This document shows, in pieces, positions 7,246 to 17,923 of a DNA stretch of 38,724 bases (within the stretch, counting starts at the first letter, position 1; the number at the start of each line of letters is the position of its first letter). A program made the translations under genes and the position numbers. The stretch lies in contig NZ_BSNM01000001.1 in NCBI RefSeq assembly GCF_030159995.1, forward strand, positions 1 through 38,724, written 5' to 3'. The notes beneath the pieces are model-generated. The model saw nothing but the letters and a program-made list of their open reading frames with translations, was not told where the DNA came from and searched no databases. The stretch comes from Litoribrevibacter albus (GTDB taxonomy: Bacteria; Pseudomonadota; Gammaproteobacteria; Pseudomonadales; Litoribrevibacteraceae).

Positions 7246-7677
7246 TTGACAGATACATCCCCGCAAACTCCGACCTCTGAAACACTTCGATACGGTCATC
7301 AAGATACCTCTTATAAAGCAGCCGGTGAATTTGAAGGCATCAAACAACTGGTTGACCACTTTTACGATGCCATGGAAACGCTTCCTGAAGCCAAAACCAT
7401 CCGTGAAATGCACCCAGCAGATCTGACAGAATCCCGAGACAAACTCACTCGTTTTCTGTGCGGTTGGCTGGGTGGGCCAAAGCTGTTCAGTGAAAAATAC
7501 GGTTCGATTCGGATTCCGGTCGCGCATCGACATTTGGAAATCGGCCCGGCAGAACGGGATGCCTGGTTGCTTTGCATGAAAGTCGCTGCCGATCAGCAAG
7601 ATTACGCAGAGAGCTTTAAACAATATTTATTGGAACAGTTATACGTTCCGGCCGAGCGAAGCAGGAACAGAGACTAA
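7246..7677 (+). CDS. Group II truncated haemoglobin (YjbI/GlbO-like)
   Basis: Small 2-over-2 globin that binds haem and handles O2, NO or peroxide in the cytoplasm. The conserved stretch starts at LRYGHQDTSYKAAGEFEGI and continues with VDHFYDAMETLPEAK (helix B tyrosine). LCGWLGGPKLFSEKYG (CD/E region) and RIPVAHRHLEIG, with the proximal His, follow, then the G-helix ERDAWLLCM with the group II tryptophan. The frame is open back to 7126, but those 40 residues are Arg/Phe-rich and unlike the family. I prefer the TTG at 7246, which has AGGTAAG six bases upstream and gives the usual size of 143 aa. The start is therefore uncertain. Confidence 0.88.
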   Translation: MTDTSPQTPTSETLRYGHQDTSYKAAGEFEGIKQLVDHFYDAMETLPEAKTIREMHPADLTESRDKLTRFLCGWLGGPKLFSEKYGSIRIPVAHRHLEIGPAERDAWLLCMKVAADQQDYAESFKQYLLEQLYVPAERSRNRD

Positions 7678-8204
7678 GGAGATTATTAACAACCTCGTTT
7701 TTACTAATCCTCTTTTTGTAAGCCCCTCTTTTAATACGCACCTCTTAACTTTACCTGAGCAGTATGAGTCAAAAAATACTGCTCAAAAAACCAATACAAA
7801 CCACTAAAACGCTCTCCCCCTCATCGAAACCCTCATTAAACCCCCTGAGCAAAATCTCGAAACGCTTTTCAAATCTTAAAATCCTGAAAAACCACACTGA
7901 GCTTTTACTCTAAACAACCCTAAACAACACTTTCAGAACACCATAATAATTTCTTTAAATTCATAAACTTAGGGTTTTTTAGCGTTTATTAATTAGGGAT
8001 TTACCACCCTCCTCTTCACTATAGATTTCATAAACAACGAGCCAACAAAACCAAAACCCATTGGCTTGCAGAAAATATTTTTTGGCCAGATCGATACCTC
8101 TAACAAGAGAAAGCTTCTACAAGGGAAAGCGCTGAATCTGGCCATTCAATTTAATCCACTGAAATTAATCCACTGAAATTAATAAATAGTGTAAGGATCG
8201 TAGG
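7678..8204. other. Long AT-rich intergenic region before the volA-like gene
   Basis: No ORF here looks real. It holds a 10-bp perfect dyad at 7756-7785 (TGAGCAGTAT / ATACTGCTCA, ten-base loop) and several A/T tracts. A curved-looking AT-rich block covers 7940-8000 and a short tandem duplication lies just before the next gene. The dyad is followed by A residues on the plus strand, so it is not a standard terminator for the globin gene. The promoter of the lipase operon is presumably in the right half. Confidence 0.4.
8152..8179. repeat. 14-bp tandem duplication ahead of the lipase gene
   Basis: TAATCCACTGAAAT occurs twice head to tail, followed by a partial third TAAT, 25 bp upstream of the ATG. 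It lies between the likely promoter and the ribosome-binding AAGGAT. Confidence 0.85.
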
Positions 8205-10502
8205 ATGGTAATAAATTCAAGAACAAACCAACCGACTCAAAAATCCAAAGCGGCATTGCTTGGAATCATCGGACTACCCATGGCCTTTTTGTATGGCTGC
8301 TCAGATGACTCATCCAGCTCAGGTGGGTCCGATGGCATTGTAGAAGAGACCTTTATTCCTTATGACGTGTCAGCCTTGCCAGTACCAAACGACGGTTATG
8401 GCTATGATGAAGACGGCACCATTTCACTTCCTGGCGAGCCTCAATTAAGTAACTACTACGCAAACGAAACAGACGCTTATTATCAAAGCTATGAAACCTC
8501 TATGAGTGCGTTAGATGGCTGGGGAATGTCCACTGTCATTCAAATCCCTATTGCCAATCGCAACACCTCAGAGCGATACCCGTTAAATCAGGCAACATTG
8601 AAAGATAATGTCATGCTGATCAAAGACAACGGGCTGACCCAATCAGATAAGCCTGTTTCTATTGAAGTGGTTTCAACGGGTAGCAACATCGAAATCAAAC
8701 CATTGGAAGTGTTGGACGACGAAAGTGTTTATTACATTACCGTCAGCGACCGAGTGTTAACTAAGGACGGACTATCACTAGAAGCAGACAGCAACTTCAC
8801 ACGCATCCGTATTGCCGATACCGAAGCACTGCCTGAAAAAGAGCAAAACATCCAACAACAGATTCTCGAAGCAGAAAAAGCATTCGAAGCAGCCGGTGGC
8901 GTAGGTAATCTGGTGTATGCAGCGCAGTTCACCACTCAAAGCGTGCATCCGATTCTAAGAGCAATGAGAGACAACATCAGCGATGCTACGGTTCAAATCT
9001 TGGGTGCAAGTTATGGAGAGCTTCTAAAGCTATCCGACAGCAAAACCAAATATGACACTTACAGCACAACACTTAAGTTGCCATCTTATGTTCCTTTTGT
9101 AGATTCTCTCGATGGAGAGGATGACAACGGCATCAAAGAAGACTGTGTTGTAGATCCTTACGACCCGATCCCGAACTGCCCTGATCTCTACAAGTGGATG
9201 AAGTCAGAAGACGGAAAACACCTGACCAAAGACAACCCAATGCCAGTAGAAGTAGCGTCAATTGAAGTTCCTGTACTTATCTATTCGCCTGCCAACTGGA
9301 CTGGAGAACCATTACCTGTCGCAATGTTCGTTCATGGCATCACAGGGAAAAAAGAGAACGCAACAACAATGGCAAAAGACTTTGCCAAGAAAGGCTATCT
9401 CGTCGTTGCCATTGACCAGATCTATCACGGTGAACGCGCCCTGAAAGCAGTAAATAAAGACGCGGATGGCAATGACATTGTTATCAGCGCAGAAACCGAC
9501 AGCTCTTATTTTGTAAACATTACGTCACCATTGACGCTACGCAGTAACTTGCATCAGGCCATTATTGATCAGTTGAGTCTTCGTTACGCACTAAAAAATG
9601 TTGAATGGGCAGATGAGAACCAAGGTGTTCATCTGATTGGTCAATCACTGGGCGGTATTATGTCGGTGATGGTCGGCGAGCAATCGCAGGACTTTGGTGA
9701 TGGCAACAAAGACTTTGTATTTAAAACCGTAAACTACGTCGTTCCAGGGCAAGGCCTAACCGGCATCATGCTGGAATCGAACCATCTAGGTGAAGAGACT
9801 GAGTACAAAATCAAGAAATCACCAGACGTACAGCGCGGCATTGCGGAGAGTGTGATTCCCGATCAATGTACTTCAAGCTCAACCAACGAAGAATGCATCA
9901 CGGCGCTTAATGAATTCGTTCAGGTTGATCAAAATGCTGAGCTGGTCACCATGTTGGAAGATGAAATCTACGGTTTGATCCTGCCAGGTTTGCTTCAAGC
10001 GGTTCAAACCACCATCGACAGTGGCGACCCGGCCAACCACACTCAGATTCAACGTGAGAATCAACAGCTAACCACACTTATTCAAGCAAAAGGAAGTTGT
10101 GGCGAGGATGGCTGCCAAGTGGGTGAATACATGTCGGACTTCGTTATCCCGAACAGCAGCCCGAATAACCCATTGGTCGGTACAGAGCCTCTAATCAAAG
10201 CATTGGGCTTAACCAAGATCACCCCTGAAACAGGTTCGACGAATGAAACGGTTGCAGCGCCTGCAGGTGAGCAAGGCATTCGAGGTTACATCAACGCGAC
10301 TGTGGGTGGTCATGGTACATATCTCTTCCCATACGAAGGCCCTATGGATGAAAGTGGCGCACCATCCATTCCAACTGGCGACGTTATGGATCACGTCTGG
10401 AGCGCAACAGACACGCAACAAGCAGCGGTTGCAGAGATGGTAGAGAGCCACGGTCAAAGCATCATTATCAAAGATCCAAGCACGGTTGAGGGAGCAGAAT
10501 AA
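8205..10502 (+). CDS. volA: Surface lipoprotein lipase/lysophospholipase, VolA-like
   Basis: An N-terminal signal, ALLGIIGLPMAFLYGC, ends in a lipobox Cys32, followed by a flexible Ser/Gly/Asp linker, so a lipoprotein with a disordered tether is expected. An alpha/beta-hydrolase domain has the oxyanion-hole segment VHGITG (residues 376-381), the nucleophile elbow GQSLGG with Ser481 and a likely catalytic His703 in GGHGTYLFP. The N-terminal part resembles the domain seen in bacterial 'virulence factor lipases'. In Vibrio cholerae, VolA is such a surface lipoprotein that releases fatty acid from lysophosphatidylcholine, and its gene sits next to a FadL homologue. The same pairing occurs here with a two-base gap, which supports the name. 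Substrate is inferred. Tyr at the lipobox -2 position is unusual. Confidence 0.82.
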   Translation: MVINSRTNQPTQKSKAALLGIIGLPMAFLYGCSDDSSSSGGSDGIVEETFIPYDVSALPVPNDGYGYDEDGTISLPGEPQLSNYYANETDAYYQSYETSMSALDGWGMSTVIQIPIANRNTSERYPLNQATLKDNVMLIKDNGLTQSDKPVSIEVVSTGSNIEIKPLEVLDDESVYYITVSDRVLTKDGLSLEADSNFTRIRIADTEALPEKEQNIQQQILEAEKAFEAAGGVGNLVYAAQFTTQSVHPILRAMRDNISDATVQILGASYGELLKLSDSKTKYDTYSTTLKLPSYVPFVDSLDGEDDNGIKEDCVVDPYDPIPNCPDLYKWMKSEDGKHLTKDNPMPVEVASIEVPVLIYSPANWTGEPLPVAMFVHGITGKKENATTMAKDFAKKGYLVVAIDQIYHGERALKAVNKDADGNDIVISAETDSSYFVNITSPLTLRSNLHQAIIDQLSLRYALKNVEWADENQGVHLIGQSLGGIMSVMVGEQSQDFGDGNKDFVFKTVNYVVPGQGLTGIMLESNHLGEETEYKIKKSPDVQRGIAESVIPDQCTSSSTNEECITALNEFVQVDQNAELVTMLEDEIYGLILPGLLQAVQTTIDSGDPANHTQIQRENQQLTTLIQAKGSCGEDGCQVGEYMSDFVIPNSSPNNPLVGTEPLIKALGLTKITPETGSTNETVAAPAGEQGIRGYINATVGGHGTYLFPYEGPMDESGAPSIPTGDVMDHVWSATDTQQAAVAEMVESHGQSIIIKDPSTVEGAE

Positions 10503-10504
10503 TT

Positions 10505-11719
10505 ATGAACAAGTTCAAACTATCAATTGGTTACTTCTCGATCTCAAGTGCAATGTTGTTGATCTCTCAACAAGCGACTGCAGCTGGCTTCCAGCTTAAT
10601 GCTCAATCGGCAACCGGCTTAGGCCGGGCCTTTGCGGGGGATGCTATTATCGCAGACAACGCTTCGGTCATTTCAAGGAACGCGGCAGCCATGTCGCTTT
10701 TTGAAAGCCCGGAAGTGTCTTTTGGTGGCATTTACATCGACACCAGCGTGGATGTTCCTGAAGCGACTTACACACCCATTTCAGGTGACTCAGTAGAAAC
10801 CAGCGCCAAAGACGTTGGTGGCAGCTCCATCGTGCCAAACTTTTACTACGTGCACCCGATTCAAGGTACAGATTGGACGCTCGGAGCTTCCGCCTACTCT
10901 AACTTTGGTACAGACGTGAGCTTTGATGATGATTTCATGGCACCGGAGTTTGGTGGCGATACCAATCTGATGAGCGTGAACTTCGGCCTTTCAGCAGCCT
11001 ACCGAATCAATGATCAACTCAGCCTGGGGGCAGGTCTGGACATCATTCACGGTTCTGGCGAGATCTATCGGGGTGATGGATTACTGGACGTTGAAGCAGA
11101 TGGTGAAGCTCTGGGGTTCAATATCGGTTTAGCCTATGAGTTTGATGACAACAACCGCATCGGTCTATCTTATCGATTCAGTCCGGAGCTGGAAGCCAAC
11201 GGCGACGTCAACATGGGCGGCCAAACCGCTGACAGCATCAACATTCCTCTACCGGATATGATTGAGCTGTCTGGTTACCACAGGCTGCAACCAGAGTTTG
11301 CACTGCACTACAGCTTACAATACGTAAGATGGTCTGAATTCGACTCACTGACATCGGACGGCTTGGATTCCAGCATCAAAGAGTATCAATGGAGCGATGC
11401 AGGCCACATCTCTGTGGGTGGTACTTACTACGTGGACCCAAAATGGCAACTGCGCGCAGGTTACATGTATGACATTGCACCAACGGATGAATTAACCTCG
11501 CTGTCCATTCCTGATTCGGATCGTCACTGGATCTCTGCAGGGGTTAGCTATCTGCCAACAGAGAACTCCACGATTGATCTGGGTGTCAGCTACATCATGG
11601 GTGAAGACGGAGACATTGATGAAACCATGGAAATCATTGAGGGCTATCCAGCTCACATGAGAGCCTCAACCGAAGTCTCCGCCACTACGATTGGCTTGCA
11701 GTACAGCTACAAATTTTAA
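10505..11719 (+). CDS. FadL/OmpP1-family outer-membrane long-chain fatty acid transporter (VolB-like)
   Basis: A signal peptide ending QQATA precedes a mature N-terminus AGFQLNAQSATGLGRAFAGD, which closely matches the plug-forming start of FadL. The 404 residues end in YSYKF, a terminal Phe typical of outer-membrane beta-barrels. FadL proteins pass hydrophobic compounds across the outer membrane through a kinked strand. The conserved NPA box after the plug segment reads NAA here (SRNAAAMSLF). Start codon and preceding stop are two bases apart, so it is translated with the upstream lipase gene. Together they suggest hydrolysis of surface lipid followed by import of the released fatty acid. Confidence 0.93.
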   Translation: MNKFKLSIGYFSISSAMLLISQQATAAGFQLNAQSATGLGRAFAGDAIIADNASVISRNAAAMSLFESPEVSFGGIYIDTSVDVPEATYTPISGDSVETSAKDVGGSSIVPNFYYVHPIQGTDWTLGASAYSNFGTDVSFDDDFMAPEFGGDTNLMSVNFGLSAAYRINDQLSLGAGLDIIHGSGEIYRGDGLLDVEADGEALGFNIGLAYEFDDNNRIGLSYRFSPELEANGDVNMGGQTADSINIPLPDMIELSGYHRLQPEFALHYSLQYVRWSEFDSLTSDGLDSSIKEYQWSDAGHISVGGTYYVDPKWQLRAGYMYDIAPTDELTSLSIPDSDRHWISAGVSYLPTENSTIDLGVSYIMGEDGDIDETMEIIEGYPAHMRASTEVSATTIGLQYSYKF

Positions 11720-11873
11720 GAACTCTATTCACTCTTAGGAAAAACCATGACTTATTCAGGGAGGAATCGGTCATGGCCAGGAAGAGATGTCAGGGAAAAC
11801 AAACGATCAAGGAAGAACACGCCAAGGATGGCTCTTTCATAATCACCCTCTCAGAACCATTTTCCTGAATCGC

Positions 11874-12329
11874 TTAAAACGAGCCCTTAATAAAAGAAAC
11901 AGGAACAAAAATGCTGTTCGGGTCGCTAAACACCGCCACACCAATCAATGCATCCTGATCATCGCGCAATAAGGTAAAAGAAGAATACGGCTGATTGCCA
12001 AAAGTTCGCTGAGGCGTTCGAATTTTCTCAGCATCATAAACAGCCAAACTTCCTTTCATTTCAACGTCGATGTCTTTTTCCATTGGCAGCAAAAGAATAC
12101 GATCGAACACCCGAACATAGAGCGCTTCGGTATTGATTTTGTACGTTTCATCGCCCTTTTGAAGACGCGTGTTCGTAACATAAATCCCCCCTTCACAACG
12201 GGCGACTGAATTAGAGTTAGGGAAACGCATTTCAAATTCGCAAGAATAGGAATCCCAAAACACCTTACTCATCACCAATAAAGTAAAAAGTACAAAACCC
12301 AACATCCCCAGAAGCAGCTTCATCCTCAT
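11874..12329 (-). CDS. Membrane-anchored periplasmic protein, candidate ToxS-like partner
   Basis: 151 aa: an N-terminal membrane anchor (LLLGMLGFVLFTLLVM, about residues 5-20) and a periplasmic domain of about 125 residues with two Cys near its start (SYSCEF and ARCEGG), which may form a disulphide. Its ATG overlaps the stop of the ToxR-like gene by ATGA, so the two are translationally coupled. Size, topology and position equal those of ToxS, which stabilises ToxR and shapes its response to bile or lipids. I see no direct sequence identity to Vibrio ToxS, so the call rests on context. Alternative: an unrelated periplasmic cofactor. Confidence 0.7.
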   Translation of the reverse strand: MRMKLLLGMLGFVLFTLLVMSKVFWDSYSCEFEMRFPNSNSVARCEGGIYVTNTRLQKGDETYKINTEALYVRVFDRILLLPMEKDIDVEMKGSLAVYDAEKIRTPQRTFGNQPYSSFTLLRDDQDALIGVAVFSDPNSIFVPVSFIKGSF

Positions 12330-13117
12330 TTCAACATCACTCCTTCTTCTGAATACGCCCGCACGCCTCCGTTTTTATCAACTAACACCAACCAGGCAGT
12401 TTTCTTAACCTGAGCCAGCGCCTTCAACGCGTCACGCTCACTGATCTCTGAGCGACAGAAACGATCAATCGAAACACTGACCTGATTCTCTTTGAGTTCA
12501 GCATCGGTTAGAGATCGACATTCAGTAAAGTCGTATACCCAATTCAATGACAACCAGGCAATAACACTCATCACGCTCAAAATGCCGGCCAGTATCGGCA
12601 ACCAATGACGCGTTTTCTGATCAACCTTTTCCCAATCCAACGCGTCATCAGACGGAGATTGAATTTCCTGAAGCGCCGATTTTTCATCAGCAGACAAGAG
12701 GTCCTGTTTTGCATAACTTACGTCTGCAAGTTCATGACTCAATTCTGAAGTATCGGTTTCTGAACTCTCTGGTGCTGGAGCATCCAGATCAGAAGGTACT
12801 AATGCCTCCGGCGACACTACCAAACGATACCCTATTCCTTTAGCAGTAATGATTTCGATATCGCTTTCACTAATCCGCTTGAGCAGCTTTCTTAACTTGG
12901 CAATGGTTACGCTGATGGCACTTTCGCTGATCACAGGTCGCTGCCAGACCTGTTCTGTGATGGTGTTTTTATCAACTACGTCAGGCGCGTTATTCACCAG
13001 TAAGCGCAACAGTTCATTTTCTTTATGACCAAGCGAATGTTTGCGTCCATCAGCAGCAATAATTTCAGCTTTGATCAGATTAATGCTGCCACCAGAAGCA
13101 AATAAGAGAATATCCAT
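12326..13117 (-). CDS. ToxR/CadC-type membrane-spanning transcription regulator
   Basis: 263 aa in ToxR-like order. An N-terminal OmpR-type winged helix (about residues 8-100) carries the family signature LGHKENELLRLLVNN, then QVWQRPVISESAISVTIAKL and ITAKGIGYRLV. An acidic, Ser/Pro-rich linker covers about 105-170. One membrane helix (LPILAGILSVMSVIAWLSL, about 178-196) leads to a short periplasmic domain with two Cys (ECRSL and RFCRS) that could pair. Such proteins bind DNA while anchored in the inner membrane and sense periplasmic signals. It lies convergent to the volA/fadL pair, which makes envelope-lipid sensing an attractive but unproven role. Confidence 0.9.
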   Translation of the reverse strand: MDILLFASGGSINLIKAEIIAADGRKHSLGHKENELLRLLVNNAPDVVDKNTITEQVWQRPVISESAISVTIAKLRKLLKRISESDIEIITAKGIGYRLVVSPEALVPSDLDAPAPESSETDTSELSHELADVSYAKQDLLSADEKSALQEIQSPSDDALDWEKVDQKTRHWLPILAGILSVMSVIAWLSLNWVYDFTECRSLTDAELKENQVSVSIDRFCRSEISERDALKALAQVKKTAWLVLVDKNGGVRAYSEEGVMLK

Positions 13118-13194
13118 AAAATCCTTGCTGATTTTATCGTCTGAAAAACTTCAGATCCGTTTTATTATTAGCACTTTTCAAACATCAGAACTTC

Positions 13195-13254
13195 AAGAAA
13201 GTTCATTTTGAGAAAATCCATCTTGAGAAGCTACATTTTTAGAAAGCCCACTTC
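13195..13254. repeat. Degenerate 15-16-bp tandem repeat between regulator and membrane gene
   Basis: Four diverged units of the form GAGAA(A/G)-N3-CAT-TTT run through 13195-13254 (for example TTTTGAGAAAATCCAT, then CTTGAGAAGCTACAT). The last reaches the stop of the upstream minus-strand gene. Confidence 0.5.
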
Positions 13255-13263
13255 AGCATCGCC

Positions 13264-13683
13264 TTAATTGGATAGCTGATCAACAGACAGGTTGAGCCTC
13301 TTCAACTTGGTTGCAGTCACCAAGCAAAACAGTGATGCGACGATGATCGAAGGCAGAATCGTGATCAAAATATGCCGAGTACCAATCCACCAATGTACAG
13401 TCACCAAAAACGCAGCCACAGCAATGGATGTAATCAAAGACGGAATAACGACTTTCAACCAACCCGAAACGCGAATAGTTTGATACAGAAAGGTAACAGC
13501 AACCACAATAGAAAGGGTAAGAAAGAAGCTCGAAATCCCCTGAGCTAAGGCTGAATTAAGCCCGTCGACCCACTGGCTTTCAGAATTAATGCTCCCAGAA
13601 TTGACATAGTAGGCCCAACTGCCATAAATAAAACACGCAAGCAGCGCCGAAATAAGCTTGTATTGAAGACTGGTCTGTTTCAT
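13264..13683 (-). CDS. Small membrane protein of unknown function, four predicted helices
   Basis: 139 aa. Hydrophobic segments at about residues 10-27 (LISALLACFIYGSWAYYV), 48-66 (GISSFFLTLSIVVAVTFLY), 77-97 (VVIPSLITSIAVAAFLVTVHW) and 104-124 (ILITILPSIIVASLFCLVTAT) suggest four passes with a short basic C-terminus. The ATG at 13683 has weak ribosome-binding sequence. It lies about 150 bp upstream of the ToxR-like gene, separated by a degenerate repeat, and might or might not be co-transcribed. No named family recognised. Confidence 0.75.
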   Translation of the reverse strand: MKQTSLQYKLISALLACFIYGSWAYYVNSGSINSESQWVDGLNSALAQGISSFFLTLSIVVAVTFLYQTIRVSGWLKVVIPSLITSIAVAAFLVTVHWWIGTRHILITILPSIIVASLFCLVTATKLKRLNLSVDQLSN

Positions 13684-13860
13684 TTGAATTTTTATTCTGT
13701 TTTAAGGCTGAATCATAAAATCGCCCAAGATTACATCACAAATAATCAAGGCGCACCAATGAGCTGCAACGCTTGCACTACAAGAATGCACAAAACCAGC
13801 AAGTCACTGAAATTTGTCTATAATCACTTCAATATATCAATCTCATTGCAACATTTCTTC

Positions 13861-13869
13861 TGGTATACT
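13861..13869 (+). promoter_or_regulatory. Extended -10 promoter for idh
   Basis: TGGTATACT fits an extended -10 element (TG-N-TATAAT type). The -35 position 17 bp away is poor (TCTCAT), as is common with extended -10 promoters. It would leave a 5' leader of about 110 nt ahead of the ATG, with AGGACGAAG as the ribosome-binding site. Confidence 0.5.
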
Positions 13870-13984
13870 GTTGCGCGCAAACAAAAGACTAAATGAAGAA
13901 AGGCTCAATTAGCATCGGACGACCAAAAGTTGTCTTTTATTTGAGTCCCCTGATTTCTCAGCCATAAGCAATTCAGGACGAAGA

Positions 13985-16222
<2,238 letters not shown>

Positions 16223-16240
16223 GCTCCAGGGACAGAAAAC

Positions 16241-16268
16241 GGCTCGCTTCGGCGGGCCTTTTCTTTTT
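16241..16268 (+). terminator. Rho-independent terminator of idh
   Basis: GGCTCGC and GCGGGCC pair around a TTCG tetraloop with one G-T pair, followed by TTTTCTTTTTC. It begins 19 bp after the stop codon. Confidence 0.88.
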
Positions 16269-16352
16269 CTGACAGAGCAAAATTTGATAGCGGAATACTA
16301 AAGTAGACACAATGAAGAAAGGAGAAAATAAAACACGGACGTTGTAATACCG

Positions 16353-17132
16353 TCAGTTTCGTTCAATGCCAATCTTTTCAAAATAGTCTGACATCATCTT
16401 GGCTACATCCAGCTTCAACAATCCCTCATTGAAAATTTTCTGCCAATGCGCCCCGTTCTTAGCTTTGTTAAAACACACATAGAGCTCCTTGATGTCCAAT
16501 AACTTTGGGTTCATCCGAACCTGTTGATCAGCTAATGCCAGAGACATATCTGTGTACACCAGATACTCAAACACATTTCGATCAATCACAGCCAAGGGAA
16601 TTCTACCATTCAGTACCTTCCAAATATTTTGCACATCGGCTGATACTTCCTGCACTGACAACTGCCCGTTTAAAACCGCAACATCAAATTCCGGCGTATT
16701 CACATAATCGCGGACAACACCAATCGTATAAGCGGTCAGATCTGAAAGTGAATTCCACTTAATCGGATGTTCAGCCTGTTCGACGAATCCTAAAGGGCCA
16801 GAACCAATTGCTCTACTAAACAGATAATGAGCTTCCCTGTCCTTAGAATAATACTCAGGAAAGTATCCGGCGTAAGGGCTGTCAGGGTCTTTTGCATGGA
16901 TCAAAGCTCTCGACCAGGGATAAAACTCAACCACCAGTTCATAACCCATTTCTTCAAATGCAGCTTTGGCAATGGAAATGGCCGCTCCACCGTCAGGAAG
17001 TTCTGCACCTGAATAAGGAGGCCACTCTAAAGAGGTAAGATAAATCTGATTTTCTTTGGCCTGAAGATAAGGAGAAGCGAATACCGTCAAGAACAGAAAA
17101 AAGCTAACAAGCATTGCTTTTATATGGTTCAT
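16353..17132 (-). CDS. Periplasmic solute-binding protein, amino-acid type (SBP_bac_3 family)
   Basis: About 259 aa with a signal peptide (MLVSFFLFLTVFASPYLQA) and a mature domain starting at LTSLEWPPYSGAELPDGGAAISIAKAAFEEMGYE in short blocks: LEWPPYSG, then AAISIAKAAFEEMGY, then VEFYPWSRAL. This is the pattern of orphan family-3 binding proteins seen in many marine gammaproteobacteria. No permease or ATPase gene is beside it, so it may serve a distant transporter or a sensor. The ATG at 17132 has GGAGG eight bases upstream, better than the GTG at 17141 or ATG at 17138. Ligand unknown. Confidence 0.88.
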   Translation of the reverse strand: MNHIKAMLVSFFLFLTVFASPYLQAKENQIYLTSLEWPPYSGAELPDGGAAISIAKAAFEEMGYELVVEFYPWSRALIHAKDPDSPYAGYFPEYYSKDREAHYLFSRAIGSGPLGFVEQAEHPIKWNSLSDLTAYTIGVVRDYVNTPEFDVAVLNGQLSVQEVSADVQNIWKVLNGRIPLAVIDRNVFEYLVYTDMSLALADQQVRMNPKLLDIKELYVCFNKAKNGAHWQKIFNEGLLKLDVAKMMSDYFEKIGIERN

Positions 17133-17159
17133 AAACATCACTCCTCCCTTTAATGATCT

Positions 17160-17348
17160 CTACGAATACGCCACCCAGTAAGTGCGTCTACGGATAGAAT
17201 TTCCGAAGATAGAGGCTCTAAACATAGAAGCTCTATACATAAAAGCTCTATACATAGAGTCTCTAAAGATAGCACCTCTAAAAATAGCACGTTTAAAATT
17301 AGTGCTTTTAAAATGATCGTCCTTAAAATTAAAAGCACTGGATGGCAT
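17160..17348 (-). CDS. Mini pentapeptide-repeat protein, 62 aa (doubtful gene)
   Basis: Nine exact five-residue units follow each other: SAFNF, KDDHF, KSTNF, KRAIF, RGAIF, RDSMY, RAFMY, RASMF, RASIF. An aromatic residue ends each unit and a small residue sits two before it, the A-x-F-x-x register of pentapeptide-repeat beta-helices. Nine units would give about two coils of such a helix, very short for a stable fold. No ribosome-binding site is clear before the ATG at 17348 or the TTG at 17354, but the stop of the upstream gene is only 15 bp away. A second frame, also open, reads Leu-rich. The gene may be real, a decayed remnant, or simply a DNA repeat expanding in threes. Confidence 0.4.
   Translation of the reverse strand: MPSSAFNFKDDHFKSTNFKRAIFRGAIFRDSMYRAFMYRASMFRASIFGNSIRRRTYWVAYS
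17205..17339. repeat. Nine tandem 15-bp units
   Basis: Units begin AAACATAGAAGCTCT-like and share the skeleton A-a-A-c-A-T-A-g-a-(a/g)-n-CTCT. The four in the middle (17205-17264) differ by only a few bases each, while those at the right end are more diverged, which suggests growth by local duplication. The period is a multiple of three, so more than one reading frame stays open. Confidence 0.85.
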
Positions 17349-17362
17349 AAACAAGGAAAAGC

Positions 17363-17788
17363 TTACAACATTTTTACCGTTTGGCGATTACCAAGCGAAA
17401 AGGCTGCAATCAGAGAGAACTGCAAAAAAGGCAGACAAGTAGTTAAGTAGTCTCTAATAAACGCCTGCATATCTTCCAAAAAGTCAGGTTCCAGGAAATC
17501 TTCGGACTGCTCACCACGCAATTCCGGCAATACAACCGAAACTCTGTGCTTACCTTCACTTTGCTTGGTTTCGTCAGTTACAACGACGGTTAGGGTTCCC
17601 TCATCCGCTTGCCACTCAAACAAACAAAACATCGATGTATCCAATACGGTTTCATCAAACATAGAGAAGGCTTTATCAGCACATTGCACAATGGCCGACT
17701 TAACGGTTTCAAATTCAGCCCCGTCAATAATCAAGGTATGTTGATGTTGCTCATTGGCAAGAAGATCTGTTGTCCAGCTCACAATCAC
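17363..17788 (-). CDS. Hypothetical protein, 141 aa
   Basis: Not recognised. The N-terminal half has predicted strands (HTLIIDGAEFETVK, then TVLDTSMFCLFEWQ, then TLTVVVTDETKQ). The C-terminal half has an acidic segment (DFLEPDFLEDMQAFI) and a hydrophobic end (LPFLQFSLIAAFSL) that is probably amphipathic rather than a membrane span. The start is GTG at 17788, or more likely GTG at 17782, which has AGGAG five bases upstream. It precedes the pentapeptide ORF on the same strand by 15 bp. No partner suggests a role. Confidence 0.7.
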   Translation of the reverse strand: MIVSWTTDLLANEQHQHTLIIDGAEFETVKSAIVQCADKAFSMFDETVLDTSMFCLFEWQADEGTLTVVVTDETKQSEGKHRVSVVLPELRGEQSEDFLEPDFLEDMQAFIRDYLTTCLPFLQFSLIAAFSLGNRQTVKML

Positions 17789-17923
17789 TCCTGTACATAA
17801 AAGTACTATCTGTTGATCAAACGAAATAAAACGCGGAGTGTACTAATAAATATCTCAAATTGCTTGTGAATGTCTAAGACAAACGAAAGAAACCACTAAA
17901 AACGGATAAACAGACAGAACGCT

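Noticed and set aside
11787-11972. 61-codon plus-strand ORF after the FadL gene
   Set aside because: It runs into the end of the ToxS-like gene on the other strand and resembles nothing; a GTCATGG/CCATGAC repeat nearby is not a clear terminator.
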